Shown here: piece after piece, positions 33,284 through 44,060 of the stretch
Numbering within the stretch: the stretch's first letter is position 1
Layout: each line of letters begins with the position of its first letter
Assembly: GCA_951799425.1 (NCBI GenBank)
Contig: OX637409.1
Location: 15,851,460 to 15,915,459, forward strand
Origin: Ilex aquifolium
Taxonomy: Eukaryota; Streptophyta; Magnoliopsida; Aquifoliales; Aquifoliaceae
Length of the DNA: 64,000 nt
Direction of reading: 5' to 3'
Program-made: the position numbers and the translations under genes
The notes under the pieces: model-generated
Database searches by the model: none
The model's input: only the letters and a program-made list of their open reading frames with translations
Told to the model about the DNA's origin: nothing

Positions 33284-33525
33284 TTTTATTTAGAGCAATG
33301 TTATGTAACTCAAATTTGTAACCCAAATTTGTATCTCAAATGAAGGAGGACCATTGGATCAGTGGGCCGGTCCCATTTAAAAAAATTAATGGGACCCACT
33401 CATCCAATGGTCCCCTTCATTTGGGTTATAAATTTGAGATATATAGTATTTTCCTTTTATTTAATAGTAAACCATCTTTCATTATACAGAATAAATTCAT
33501 TATTTATTAATAGATCTCTCATTCA
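33128..33525. repeat. Direct repeat of ~100 bp, second copy split by a MITE
   Basis: Copy 1 (about 33128-33227) contains GCATATAAAGCTGACTTAAT and AGATTCTCTTCATTAC. Copy 2 (about 33228 onward) contains GCATATAACTTTGACTTAAT and AGATTCTCTTCATTAC. It is interrupted at 33293-33454 by a fold-back MITE and resumes with ATTTAATAGTAAACCATCTT. Confidence 0.65.
33293..33454. mobile_element. Fold-back MITE (Mutator-like) with perfect 9-bp TSD
   Basis: The 162-bp element is almost entirely an inverted repeat: arms containing AAATGAAGG(A/-)GGACCATTGG and GTGGG(C/T)CGGTCCCATT-like segments face each other around an A-rich centre near 33378-33390. It is flanked by the perfect 9-bp repeat TTTTATTTA (33284-33292 and 33455-33463). 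A 9-bp TSD is typical of Mutator-like elements. Its transcript could form a long hairpin. It lies about 0.8-1.0 kb upstream of the COPT start codon. Confidence 0.85.
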
Positions 33526-33732
33526 TATACAATAAAATAACAAAAAGTGTAACGAAGTAGATTTCAATTCGACTTAACCCATGTGCAAATATGAGTGTGA
33601 CATTTGTGCTGCAGTACAAGATAGGATCACACATCCCCATGTTTAACTACAATTCATCCAATCGATTTATGTAATAGTATAAAATTTAAATAAAAATTTA
33701 AAAAATTATAATTTAAATGTATATTATTTTTT

Positions 33733-33914
33733 GAGCAGTGCTATAAAGACCTTATTTAGAAATTTAATTTAGGGACCTAATAATGTGACTTCAATGTAAT
33801 CATTGAATTAGTTGTGAATTCTAATATTAAATAAAGCTTATAACCAATCTAATAGTTGTACGTCATTAGATTTCTAGATTAGATTCTCGAATTAGGTCCA
33901 AATAACATTTTTTT
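33733..33914. mobile_element. Second fold-back MITE upstream of COPT
   Basis: The left end GAGCAGTGCTATAAAGACCT pairs with the reverse complement of the right end (ATGTTATTTGGACCT). Inner parts (AATTTAGGGACCTAAT against ATCTAATCTAGAAATC) are partly complementary. Flanks TTATTTTT on both sides suggest an 8-9-bp TSD. Its left terminus resembles that of the MITE at 33293 (GAGCAATGTTATG), so they may be related. Confidence 0.65.
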
Positions 33915-34107
33915 TTATTTTTGGATGAGTAAGTCCTATCAATTTTTTCAATAAAACTTACTCATTTCACACTAATTTAAGAGATAATATTTATTTAAAT
34001 TTAAATTTTTAAATTTTATTTGAGTCACGCAACAAAACGACTAATTCTCAAAGGCATTAACCAGCTGTATCCTCGGTTTACTGGATAGAAATCTAACCAG
34101 TTATTGT

Positions 34108-34194
34108 GTACTACAAACAATTACTAGACTGTACGATCATGCTCTTTTAACCTCGTAACAACTTGTCCTCGTCCTACTCCACAGCTACAAGTAC
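34108..34194. promoter_or_regulatory. Cluster of three GTAC cores (putative copper-response elements)
   Basis: GTAC occurs at 34108-34111, 34131-34134 and 34191-34194, within 165 bp of the COPT start codon. GTAC is the core bound by SPL7/CRR1 copper-deficiency regulators, which activate COPT genes in other plants (established knowledge). From base composition one GTAC per roughly 300 bp is expected, so three in 87 bp is enriched. Binding here is an inference. Isolated GTACs also lie at 33614 and 33858. Confidence 0.5.
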
Positions 34195-34250
34195 AACAAA
34201 ACCCAATGAATTAAAGGCCTCTTTGCCTACACACAGACATACAGTTCTAG

Positions 34251-34269
34251 AGAGAGAGAGAGAGAGAGA
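34251..34269 (+). repeat. GA microsatellite in the COPT 5' UTR
   Basis: An uninterrupted AG/GA run immediately precedes the start codon. GA-rich 5' UTRs are common in plant genes and can bind GAGA-binding BPC proteins. Confidence 0.8.
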
Positions 34270-34764
34270 ATGAAAGACGGAGGTCAGATGCCAGGCATGG
34301 GAGGCATGTCCCCACCATCTTCTCCGATGATGAACAACGGCTCAGGAGGAGGGATGATGATGCACCGCCGTCACATGATGATGCATATGACATTCTTCTG
34401 GGGCAAGAACGCCGAGATTCTTTTCTCCGGTTGGCCTGGTTACGACAACCTGGGCATGTACGTTCTGGCCCTCGTTTTCATCTTCTTTCTCGCCCTAATC
34501 GTCGAATGGCTCTCTCACTGCAAACTCATCAAAGAAGGCTCGAACCATGTGGCGGCTGGTCTGGTTCAAACCCTAATGTACGGTTTAAGGATTGGGTTGG
34601 CTTACATGGTGATGTTGGCGGTGATGTCTTTCAATGCCGGTGTGTTTCTGGCGGCTGTTGCTGGGCACACTTTAGGGTTCTTGGTTTTTGGGAGCAGGGT
34701 TTTCAATAAGAAGTCATCGTCGACTTTTGGGAAGACCTCGGATCTGCCTCCGATGAGCTGCTGA
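34270..34764 (+). CDS. COPT: COPT/CTR-family copper transporter
   Basis: Single-exon gene for a 164-residue high-affinity copper(I) transporter. The N-terminus is extracellular or lumenal and rich in methionine (residues 7, 10, 13, 20-21, 29-31, 36-38, 40), binding and delivering Cu(I). The sequence HMTFFWGKNAEILFSGWPG (39-57) is the plant COPT signature before TM1 (about 61-80). TM2 (about 102-121) contains the pore motif MxxxM (Met115-Met119). TM3 (about 123-141) contains the packing motif GxxxG (Gly132-Gly136). The short cytosolic tail ends in Cys164. The protein works as a trimer in the plasma membrane or an inner membrane, with length and layout like COPT1/2/6. The start is the only methionine giving the full Met-rich domain and directly follows the GA-rich leader. 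Three GTAC cores upstream suggest induction by copper deficiency. The ORF is intact and no mutation was seen. Confidence 0.96.
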   Translation: MKDGGQMPGMGGMSPPSSPMMNNGSGGGMMMHRRHMMMHMTFFWGKNAEILFSGWPGYDNLGMYVLALVFIFFLALIVEWLSHCKLIKEGSNHVAAGLVQTLMYGLRIGLAYMVMLAVMSFNAGVFLAAVAGHTLGFLVFGSRVFNKKSSSTFGKTSDLPPMSC

Positions 34765-35613
34765 TATGTAGGTGTGATTTGCGACTCTCGGATTTAAGCT
34801 TGAATTGTCGGTGTAATTAGAGTTTGTGTCTTTGTGGGCATGCTTGTATCTTGTTTCAAATTAACATTAAGAACAGATTAAAGATATATAAGTTGTTGAA
34901 TTATGAATTTATGATGGTATTTTTGCACTAAATCTCTCATTTAGAAAGTTGGGTTTTCAATTAACCCTAGTGAAATGAAATTTAATGGAAGACCAAGTTG
35001 GAAAATTATGGGATTTGTTGAAGGTTTAAAATTAAGTTGAAAGGATCATATATGCTAGCTGTTGAAATAGAGTACTAGCGGATGGATGAAGCTATATTGA
35101 AGCTTTCACGATGGTGGTGACGGCTATCTCCAGCAATCTCCAACCTAAGATTAGCATGGGATTCAAAATCTAATCGCAATCGGAAAAAGGTTTATAACTA
35201 CTTCCCAATTGGGTTAGAACTTCTATAGCCAAAAGGCCTGTGGGAGGAATTGGGTTACACTTATGCTAACACTTTCAAATCTAACCCTTAAGTTTTGAAT
35301 ATGGATTCAACAATGTATTCTTTTCAATCTCATATTTAGTAAGTAACATAAATATATATAAAGCTCACAAATATTACCAAACATATTTTGTCATGGAATT
35401 GACAACCCTACCCATTGGTTTGTTGAAACATAAATACATGAGTTTTAATCTACTATTCATTGTGGGGTAGGATTCATTTTACCCTACAAATTTTGGGTCT
35501 CAAATATTGAACTCAACATGGGATAAGAAGATATATTGAACTATTGTCACAAAATCTATCATTTAAATTGCACCCAAACCCACATACTAGAACCAATATA
35601 GTGGTATGTAGTG
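34765..35613. other. COPT 3' region and AT-rich intergenic DNA
   Basis: The COPT 3' UTR probably ends within about 100-200 bp of the stop; no canonical AATAAA was found there. The rest has no coding region. A GC-richer phrase near 35118-35160 (CTATCTCCAGCAATCTCCAA) could be a transposon end, but no partner terminus was found. Confidence 0.5.
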
Positions 35614-36309
35614 TCAACACTCAGAGTCAGCTGAAAGCCTCAAACCATAAGTAAGTGAAATGTTTGCTTAGGACCCCAAAAAATGAGAGATCCCAAATTA
35701 TATATTTTTATTTTTATAATACGGGTTAATTTGGCTTAAAAATATTATGGAATAAGCATGGTTTAAAGTTTTGTTTCTGAGATATGTTTCGGTGACTCCA
35801 AAAATAGAAACGTTTCGAAAACGCAAGGAAACGATGTATTTTGGTAGAAACGAATGGAAACTTATGAATGAAATTGGCTTTATGTCAATCAAGTTCTTAT
35901 TTTGGTTTTTTATCAATCCAATAAAGCAAGAAACAATAGAAAACATATAATTTACAAGAAAATTTTGTGGTTTGACTAATTGAATATTATTAAACTTAAA
36001 GCAAGACGATTCACAACTGCAATATTTAACCGAGTGATATTGAATTGTCATTCACACAAAAATTTGGAGTTTCATTCATAAAATTACAAATAATAATAAA
36101 AATAATGCAAAAACATGGATCATATATGAGCCCCGTTTAAATCTCATGCTTACTAAAATAGTCATTCATCATCTGGCATTGATAAAAAAATTTCAGCAAT
36201 AACAGTAACATCACAAAATCAAAGCAATTAAAAGATGAATTCTAGAGTTTTAGAAAATAATAATCAACTACGACTAAAGTACTTTATTTTATCTAAATTA
36301 TAAGTCTTG

Positions 36310-39300
36310 TTAAATTTCCCGACTTCGCATATCATTATTATGACCCATGGAGCGACGACTACCATGATCCTGGTCTTGGGTGGCATGATCAAAATATTGC
36401 TCTTCAGTGAAATATACACTAGTTGGACTCTCTCCAATGTGATGTTGCTGCGAAGAACTAAAAGAATTATTATTTATCGGTTCACTAGTGAAACTGCCAT
36501 CTTTACCACCAACATCCTCATTGTTAATATTCTCATTGCTACCAATACCACCAACATGGATACTATTATCACACTCACCTTCTTCATCAACACCACCATT
36601 ATTGTTAACTTCATCAATGCTTGTATGATGCGATGATGGTCCTCTCATCAATATCTCAAAATCATCGTCATCATCCAAGATAATGTTCGCGCCACTACCT
36701 CTTATGTTCCTTGCTCTTGCCTCATTTGAACTTGTGCCACTTGTACGAGGTCCACTCAATCTTTCGACCCATGTAGCCAAAAAAGCATTTGGCCTAGCTT
36801 GTTGTTCTTCATCGTCAAATTCATCTAAGAGTGCATCTCCTGGATCATCTAACCACTCCATGAGCAAATCATCCTCTTCAAACAAATGAGTCAAATCTAT
36901 TGGTTTAAAGTCAAGGTCTACTTTCCTTTTGTCTTTCATGAGATGTCACAATCTCAACCTCATGTTATAATGTACATAGACCAACCTCTCCAATTTTTGA
37001 TAGTTAAGGCGATTGCGAACTTTAGAATGAATGAGAGCAAATGTAATCCAATTTCTTTCGCATCCACTTGACGAAGCTGTTTGTGATAAAACTCTAATAG
37101 CAATTCGTATTAAATTTGGGACATCATTGTCATACATGAACCACCAATCGACTACAAAATAGAAGAAGCAATTTGTAAGTTCAAAAAAGGCTTTTTTATA
37201 TTAAGCATATATGAAATTAAGGATTTTTAAACAATAAATGTCTAAATATTTTTAATTACTTGGTTCAGTTGTCGAACTTCCTCTAATAGCTGCTGCATCA
37301 CCAAACCCATACATAGCATCTCGAAATGTTTTTGCCTACATGGTAGATATTTTAGAGATTCCTAGTAGGAGAATATATTGTTGTAGTAAATCATTGTAAA
37401 GAAAACTGGTATGTACCTCTGCAAGTGCCATGGTAGCCCGATCACCACCTGGTTCAAGCTTTTGCACTACTCTTCTCAAAGCATCTACCAATTCCTCTTT
37501 GTAAGCAAGTTCTTGATCATAGTGGTATGTAGGATTTAAATAGTATGTTGGTAAAATCATAGAAGGTGTTTTCAATAAGTAATGCTTTAAAAAAATAAAG
37601 ATGGATACAGAGATAAAAAAAGAAATTACTGCCATATGGCAGTGAACATGTGAGCTAAAATGTGATGGAAGATGAAATTTCAGCACGACACTTTTTGAAC
37701 AGAAGATGGAATTTAATGTTCCTGGAGTCTATTTGTACTGTTCACATGACTGGTACTGTTCACAGTACTAATTAGCTAGTTTAGCTTTAAGGCAGTGATT
37801 ATAAAAATTGTATTACTAGTTACCTGTTATATGTATGTCTTGTATCATCTGTCTTTTCCATCGATCATCAATTATATTGCAATATTTTTTATATGCCCTA
37901 GGAAGAGCTGCTTCAATAGCCAACTTGCTTCTCCTCATCCCTTCAAATACATAACTCATAGTAGCTTGCTTCTCTCCATCCACCATTTTAAGCACCTTTG
38001 AAATAGGTGCATGTAACTTACACACCATATGTGTTTTATCCCATAATAAATTACTTAATACAACTTCTTGCAATACTTTACCAACTGGATCCCTACTTGC
38101 TACATTATTTGCCCTCTCATCAGATGTAAACATTCTTTGTAAAGATAGCTTTTGGTCAAGAATACTCTGAATCGCAATAAAGTTTGTTGCAAAACGGGTC
38201 GCACCTGGACGTAGAAGCTCTCTTCCTTTGGTGTATTTTCGCATGATATCAAGCACCCTATTATGGTTGTAGATAAAATTTGATATTTTTTTTGCTTGAT
38301 CGATCACACTCTTCACTAACTGTCCATCAGAAAAATCATCTAGTATCAAGTCAATGCAATGGGCAGCACAAGGGGTCCAATACAAATGTTTCCTCTTTCT
38401 CATCAATAACTCATCAGCCTTTTTATATGCAGACCCATTATCAAGAATCACTCGCACATATTTTTCACCGATTTCTTCCACAACATCATCCATTAACTCA
38501 TAAATATAGTTGGCATCCTTATACTGACCGGAAGCATTCACGGACTTATGAAACACAATTTTTCCATCACAGTAAACTAAGAATTTTATAATTGATAATT
38601 TCGTCGTTGATGTCCACCCATCACACATAACAGTGACACCATATGTTTCCCACTTTTTCTTAAAATTTTCAACATACTCCTTTATTTCATCAATTTCGTT
38701 ATCCAAAATAGGCCCAGTGATCTCGTAAGGACTTGGACCTTTAAACCCCACTCCTGCTTTCGCAATCTCACCTATCATAGTTTGGAAATATATATATTTT
38801 CAGCTGCATTAGGAGGGATATGACTATAAATAAACCACTTATCTATGACATTCTTTGCAAATTTCACAAATTTATTGGAACCAAGCATGTTCGGTATCCT
38901 CTGTTGTATGCAATCACGGTTCCTGTAAATGGAAGCATCCATGTCTTCTATGTGTAAACCCTTTGATCTCTTTCTAAATGTTTATGTCATTCCCATCATT
39001 TTATCTGAACGAGAGGAAAAAGCACCTTTTGATGTGTCACCACCTTCATACCGTGCTCCGCCTTGCTCAAATTCATGTAGGTCATGCATAGATCTCTGCT
39101 TGGCAATATGTAATTGCCTCCTCTCTAAATGGGTCATCTCCTTGTCTAAGTCAACGTCCTCATCACAATCAAAACTATTTATATCAATCCCATGTAGTTT
39201 TCGTGTGGATTCCATCAAAGTCTCCCTAAGAGCAGCTCTCTCTATAGTTCCTTCTTCGCACTCTGTCTTTTGACTATCAAGGTGCTCCCTCATTGCCCTA

Positions 39301-39500
39301 GACACCTCAACTGGACATTTTTCACATTTTTCAACATTTGAAAAACCACCAGCTATGTGTTGTTTTAAGCGTGATACACCGGAACCTTTCATCTCTTTTT
39401 CGCAGTATTTGCATCTTGTCCATATACGATTATTGTCAATCATTTCGCCACGATCCCACCCAATATCACATTTTCTTCGTTTGGTCGCCTTCGGCGGCAT
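36310..39500 (-). pseudogene. hAT transposase (BED finger, DUF659, dimerisation domain), decayed
   Basis: The probable start is MPPKATKRRK at 39500. A BED-type zinc finger follows (WTRCKYCEKEMKGSGVSRLK and the HIAGG histidine). After a premature TAA at 38982-38984 the same frame continues (RKRSKGLHIEDMDASIYR) until a 2-base shift in a TA run near 38795. The DUF659 core runs 37825-38778 with catalytic-type acidic residues in VMCDGWTS and VILDNGSAYKK and the conserved WTPCAAHCIDLILDD. It ends at a donor-like CAG/GTAAC at 37824. Later exons (YYLNPTYHYDQELAY near 37515-37560; AKTFRDAMYGFGDAAA near 37285-37335) lead to the hAT dimerisation domain (ASSSGCERNW and IHSKVRNRL, 36946-37137). A TGA at 36946-36948 separates that from an acidic C-terminal extension (36310-36939). 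Function when intact: cut-and-paste transposition. Confidence 0.85.
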
Positions 39501-39774
39501 ATCTATAAAAAAATGATTAAAAAAAACCAATGTGATAGACTTCCATTTCAAAAAAAACTAAACCAATGTGCAGGAAACATAAAGACTGCATTTCCTAGGA
39601 AGAGTAGGTTTAAAAAAAAAAAAAGAGAGACCATACAAAAATACAAAGCAAATGGAGTGATTTACATTCTGCAAAGTAGAATGTGACTTGGACAAACCCA
39701 AGAAACTCAATGGCATTATTATGGGAGAAAAGGGGAATAAACTATAATGAGGAGCATAAAATTTTGGCATAGAA

Positions 39775-39850
39775 CAGTTTGCCCACAAAACACAGCTGCA
39801 TATACAATTTGTAGAACAATTTGCCCACAAAACACAGCTGAATATACAAG
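39775..39850. repeat. Short tandem duplication in the hAT 5' region
   Basis: TTTGCCCACAAAACACAGCT is followed by (G/C)(C/A)ATATACAA and occurs twice, about 43 bp apart. Confidence 0.8.
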
Positions 39851-40435
39851 CAATGAAAGACATATGGCAAGAGAAATCAACAATAAGTGATGCTATTTAG
39901 AAAATAGGAACTAATCTGGCAACAAAGAAATAAATTTGAGAACTCAAGCATGAGAATGGAAAAATAAGTTTAATCATCCATTACATTAAAACAAGAAAAC
40001 AACAAAAAACAGAAGGAAAAAAAAAAGGTGGGGTTGCTGCAAAATTGGTTTCTTCCAACTTTTCATGAGCTGTTGTTCAACAGATTTAACTCCTCATTAT
40101 TTAGAATAAGGAAGGGCAAGAACATAGGAGAGAAGAAGGAAGGGCAAGAACAGACGCCGTGAATAATTCAACCCCTTTTATTTTTATCAGATTTTCAACG
40201 AATTGCTTCAATTCACAACTACCCTTTGAATTGAGTCCCAGGAAAAGTATAGCAAGAAATTAGACATCTATGAGGTAGAAACCAAAAGAATAAACTCAAA
40301 CTATTGAAAAACATTAAAGTGTCAGTTGAATCAACACAAATACCTTTATATGTCGTCGCCCTTCAACGAGATAGACTACTGCTGGCTCTTCTGGTTGTTC
40401 AATATGCTCCACTCTTCTTCTTGTTGGCTCTTCCC

Positions 40436-40516
40436 TAATTTTCAGCTGAGATCTAAGTGGAAATCTCTAATTTTCAGCTGAGATCTAAGTTGAAATCCCT
40501 AACTTTCAACTGAGAT
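40436..40516. repeat. ~31-bp repeat, 2-3 copies, upstream of the hAT transposase
   Basis: Units built on TTTTCAGCTGAGATCTAAGT then GGAAATC(T/C)CTAA occur twice, with a third, weaker copy (CTTTCAACTGAGATTAGA). Confidence 0.75.
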
Positions 40517-41184
40517 TAGATCGACTCACCAAACCGATTGGGTCTCTCAACTTTCTCGTTCAGTCGAACTCGAAAATGAACTTCCTTTCTTCTTTTTTTA
40601 ACCAAACCGATTGGGTCTCTCGGTAAGTTTTCGCAAAGTAATCGAAAAGGGACTAAGGGGTCCAAAAAGATACAAAATCTGATTCTCCCTCCTTTTTTTT
40701 AAATTTTTATATTCTTCACGAACTTAATAGTCACATCTAACATCACTCACCTAAAAAATCACACACTCTCTGTTTATTTATTGTCTATCTAATCACTCTC
40801 TATAATTAAGACATGTACAAATACATTTATATAAACAAATGATATCTAGATCTCTCTTTCTCTCTCTTGATTTTAAGTTCAAAATGCATTGAAAAATAGA
40901 ATAGCCATAAAGTTGGATAAACTCTCTTTCTTCATTGAAAAAATAGCATAATTATAAAAATAAAAAAACACATATTTATAATAAATTTGTAAAAGGTCTT
41001 GCTTAAAGTTTTTATTTAGGGCCCAAATTCTATTGAGTGGGCGCTGTCTATACTTGCCCTCACAGGATTGTGATGCCGACGTGAGACTGAAAGGTATCTG
41101 TGTGGTTCAAAATTTCCCTATATCCTGTGGCAGTGGAACAAAGCAACTTGTGGGCATGAACATTAATTGTTTGATATTTTAGGA

Positions 41185-41974
41185 TAGGGTGTCAAACATA
41201 TTAGGTTGAGTCATTTTATCTCGGGTTGATTTCAAGTTTGTGTTAAAAATCTCAAAATTCGAACCTGACCTGTTTAAAAATTGTTTCGAGATGTGTAAAC
41301 ACTAATCTAACATGGCCATTAAACGGATTACCCGAATCCGATCTGTTTGACACGTTTAATAAACAGGTTGTTTTTGGGTTCACACACATAAAATGACTTG
41401 TTTAACCTGTTTAACACATATAATACAGACTTATTTGACACACATAACTTATTTACATGCATGTTTATTACCATTAAATACATCATTCAATCATTCATCC
41501 AAAATTTTAAATAATTTTTTCATAAATAGCATATCACATCTCATCAATGTAATTAACTAAAATGCATTCAAGTTTCAACTCAAAAATTAAAGCAAAAATT
41601 ATACTAGTATACTGTCATAATAATGTTAAGAATTATACTGTCAATTATCATAGTAGAAGTAAGAACTAATAAGTAATAATGTACATCAGTTATACATAAT
41701 AGACAAATTATACTGTCATAAACGTGTTAAATGGGTCTAAAATGAGTTAGGTCGAGTTCGTGTCCGAATTATATCAACCCGTTTAAAATATACAGGTTAA
41801 TCAGGTCAAAATCTGGTTGACCTGATTTTGACATGAACCTCACATGATTTTTTTCGTGTTTAAATGTGTTGACCCGTTTTAACTCATTGACTCGTTTAAT
41901 TTTGTGTCTAACTCATTAATTTCGTGTTCGGTTAGTATCGTATTAACGTGTCGTGTCAAAAATTGACAACACTA
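41185..41974. mobile_element. Non-autonomous hAT relic 4
   Basis: The left terminus TAGGGTGTCAAACATA and the right terminus (reverse strand TAGTGTTGTCAATTTTTGA) are the TAGGGTGTCAA-type ends of a widespread plant hAT group. Flanks TTTTAGGA (41177-41184) and TTTTCGGG (41975-41982) match at six of eight positions. The interior has the group's characteristic GGGTTGA/GACCCG phrases (AACCTGACCTGTTTAAA, TTGACCCGTTTTAACTC) and no coding capacity. Confidence 0.7.
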
Positions 41975-41982
41975 TTTTCGGG

Positions 41983-43374
41983 TGTGAATGACCAAAAAAA
42001 AAAAAAAAGAGAACGACTTTTTGTATTAAAAGCGAAGGTCAGTTTTTATTGCCAAGAACAATTGGTATTGACACTCCAGTCCATGGTCCTATTTTATGGA
42101 TTCCAACGCATTAGAAAATTGGAAGAGAAAAGTGTATTAATGTGGATTTCGATTTGGCTAAAAACCAGTAATTTTCGTTCCTTGTTAACATAAGCGAACA
42201 GTTGCCACTATTCATTTTATAGTCTCTTTCCAAATAAACTCAATATCAACTGAATCATTAGTAACAGAAACAAAAAAAATATATATATGTTTTATGTATA
42301 GAACAATTTGTAAGAATGGAAAAATAAGAGAAAGACTATATCATTAAACGAATAATGGCATAGGGATGATTTGTAAGAATATCTAAAATTCTAGACGCTC
42401 CAAATCCAATGATGGAATAAAAGCCCAAGTATACAAATGTTACTAAGAATAGAAAATTGAGAACTAAACTACTATGAAAAGCAATTTACCCAAAAAAACT
42501 ATTTTCAAAAGCATGTCATCTTGAGTTTAGTAAAGTTGACAGAATTTAAATTGGATTTTTTTTAAATAAATTTTGAAAATTTTTAATGCCTTCTATAATA
42601 AAGAAAAAGTAATGTTAAGCTTATCAAGTTTTTTACAAAGTTTTTAAATCTAAGTGATGTGACCTAATCTCCATCATTAAATATTAACATAACTCACTTA
42701 TTTGATAGTGAAAATTGTGTCATATCATTAAGTTGATCGCCATAACGTTGTTGATGAAGAAAATCTACTTTCAAAACCCAAATGATATCATTAAGTTGAA
42801 AAACAACCTGGTCATAGTAAAACAATGAGATCACTCTGTCCCTTTCCAGTTTAATCTGGATGCGCGATGACTTCTAAGTCTAAGAAATCTATTGCAACCT
42901 CACCTGTTCAATAATATCAATCATTTGTACCAGAGACAGTAGTTGTTGATGACCACTTTGATGAATAATTTTAATTTGCTACTTCGGTGTTTAAGGGCAT
43001 TTTGACAGTGATAACGGCACACTGATTCGAGGTTGGAACTTGGAACCGTCCCTTTTTTATGCTCATATGTCTGGAAAGAAACCATAGCCGTTGGGTTACG
43101 TTGTTTCCTGAAAATTGTTACCAGTGGTTTTCTGGAGCTGTTAGCTGATGTGAGATGGAAGAAATGTATACGGGATGATATTCCCTCATATGACCAAGAT
43201 GACTCGATTGTTATCAAATATTGTACCGCTAACAAAAAAGTAGCAACTTGTGTTGTATTCAGATTATGTTATTTTGTGTTTAATAAAAAAAATTGTCAAT
43301 CATAAAAATATTTGTAATCACACTCAAAACTAAATCATAAATATAGAGAAGAGAGAAAGAAATTTAAGTACCGA
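41983..43374. other. AT-rich DNA without recognised genes
   Basis: A poly-A run lies at about 41993-42008. The rest is AT-rich and without a convincing gene. A plus-strand reading at 43033-43305 (90 codons) has no recognisable domain and no start context, so it is not called. Confidence 0.5.
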
Positions 43375-44060
43375 TTGTAATAGGGGTGAGCGGTGGTGGG
43401 TGACAGTGATTGTGGTGGGAGACGTCGATGGTTGGGATGAATGGCGACAACCGTGGTGATGGTTGTAGCCGTGGGTAGCAACGGAGGTCGTGGTGGTGAG
43501 TTTTTGGTGACGACGGTGGTAGTGATAGGCATTGGTTACGGCGGTGGTGGTGGGTGCGAGTGGTGGTGGACGACGACGGGTGCTTGTGGACAATGGTGGT
43601 GATGGATGGTGGTGAATGGCGGTGGTAGGTGTGGTGGGAGTGGGAGTGGGTGACAATGGGTGGCGGAGGTGGCGCGCGATGACGAGTGGTGGTGGTAGGT
43701 GTGGTGGAGTGGGTGACGACGATGGTGGGTGACACCGGGTGGTGGTGGGTTGTGGTAATGGGTGGCAGTGGGGGTGGTGATGGTGGTGGGCAACGGGGGT
43801 GGTGGGATGATGATGGTAATGGTAATAAATATAAAAATAAAATGATGATGGTGGTAGATGGTGGCATTGGTAGTAATCGGTGATGGGTGACGACGATGGT
43901 AATAATAGTGGCGGTGATAGTGGTGGTGGTAGTTGTGACAGAGCTGATGGTGAGGTGGCGGCGGTGATGGTGATAGTGGTGATGGTAGTGGGGTGGTGGC
44001 GAGGGCGGTGACGATAACGGTGGTGGTGGGATGGTGGTCCGGCGACGGCGGTGGTGAAGT
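43375..44060. repeat. GGT/GGC-rich low-complexity tract
   Basis: About 690 bp dominated by GGTGGT, GGCGGT, GATGGT and GGGTGACG(A/G) units on the plus strand. It forms an irregular trinucleotide repeat with many GG pairs. Minus-strand readings through it (Pro/His/Thr/Ser-rich) are compositional. To the right (about 44060-44165) follows a stretch (GTGATTTTAAAAAAGTATAA, ACTTTTGACTTATTTGG) that resembles the inner terminal region of the element at 58253-60274. Confidence 0.8.

Larger units (their letters stand above)
35622..41046 (-). mobile_element. hAT transposon 3 with decayed transposase gene
   Basis: The left end CAGAGTCAGCTGAAAGCC (35622) and the right end, reverse strand, CAGCGCCCACTCAATAG (41046) are CAG-type hAT termini with weak similarity beyond the tip. 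Flanking 8-mers TCAACACT (35614-35621) and TCTATACT (41047-41054) match at six of eight positions. The 5.4 kb element contains a DUF659-type hAT transposase gene in minus orientation (36310-39500) with a roughly 1.5 kb 5' region. Three lesions disrupt the coding sequence, so it is not autonomous. Confidence 0.6.

Noticed and set aside
36307-36889. Plus-strand ORFs of 109 and 68 codons (Ile/Thr-rich, Ser-rich)
   Set aside because: Shadows of the acidic C-terminal extension of the hAT transposase on the minus strand.
43330-43867. Overlapping Pro/His/Thr-rich ORFs on the minus strand
   Set aside because: All three frames stay open because of the GGT/GGC triplet repeat; this is low complexity, not a protein gene.
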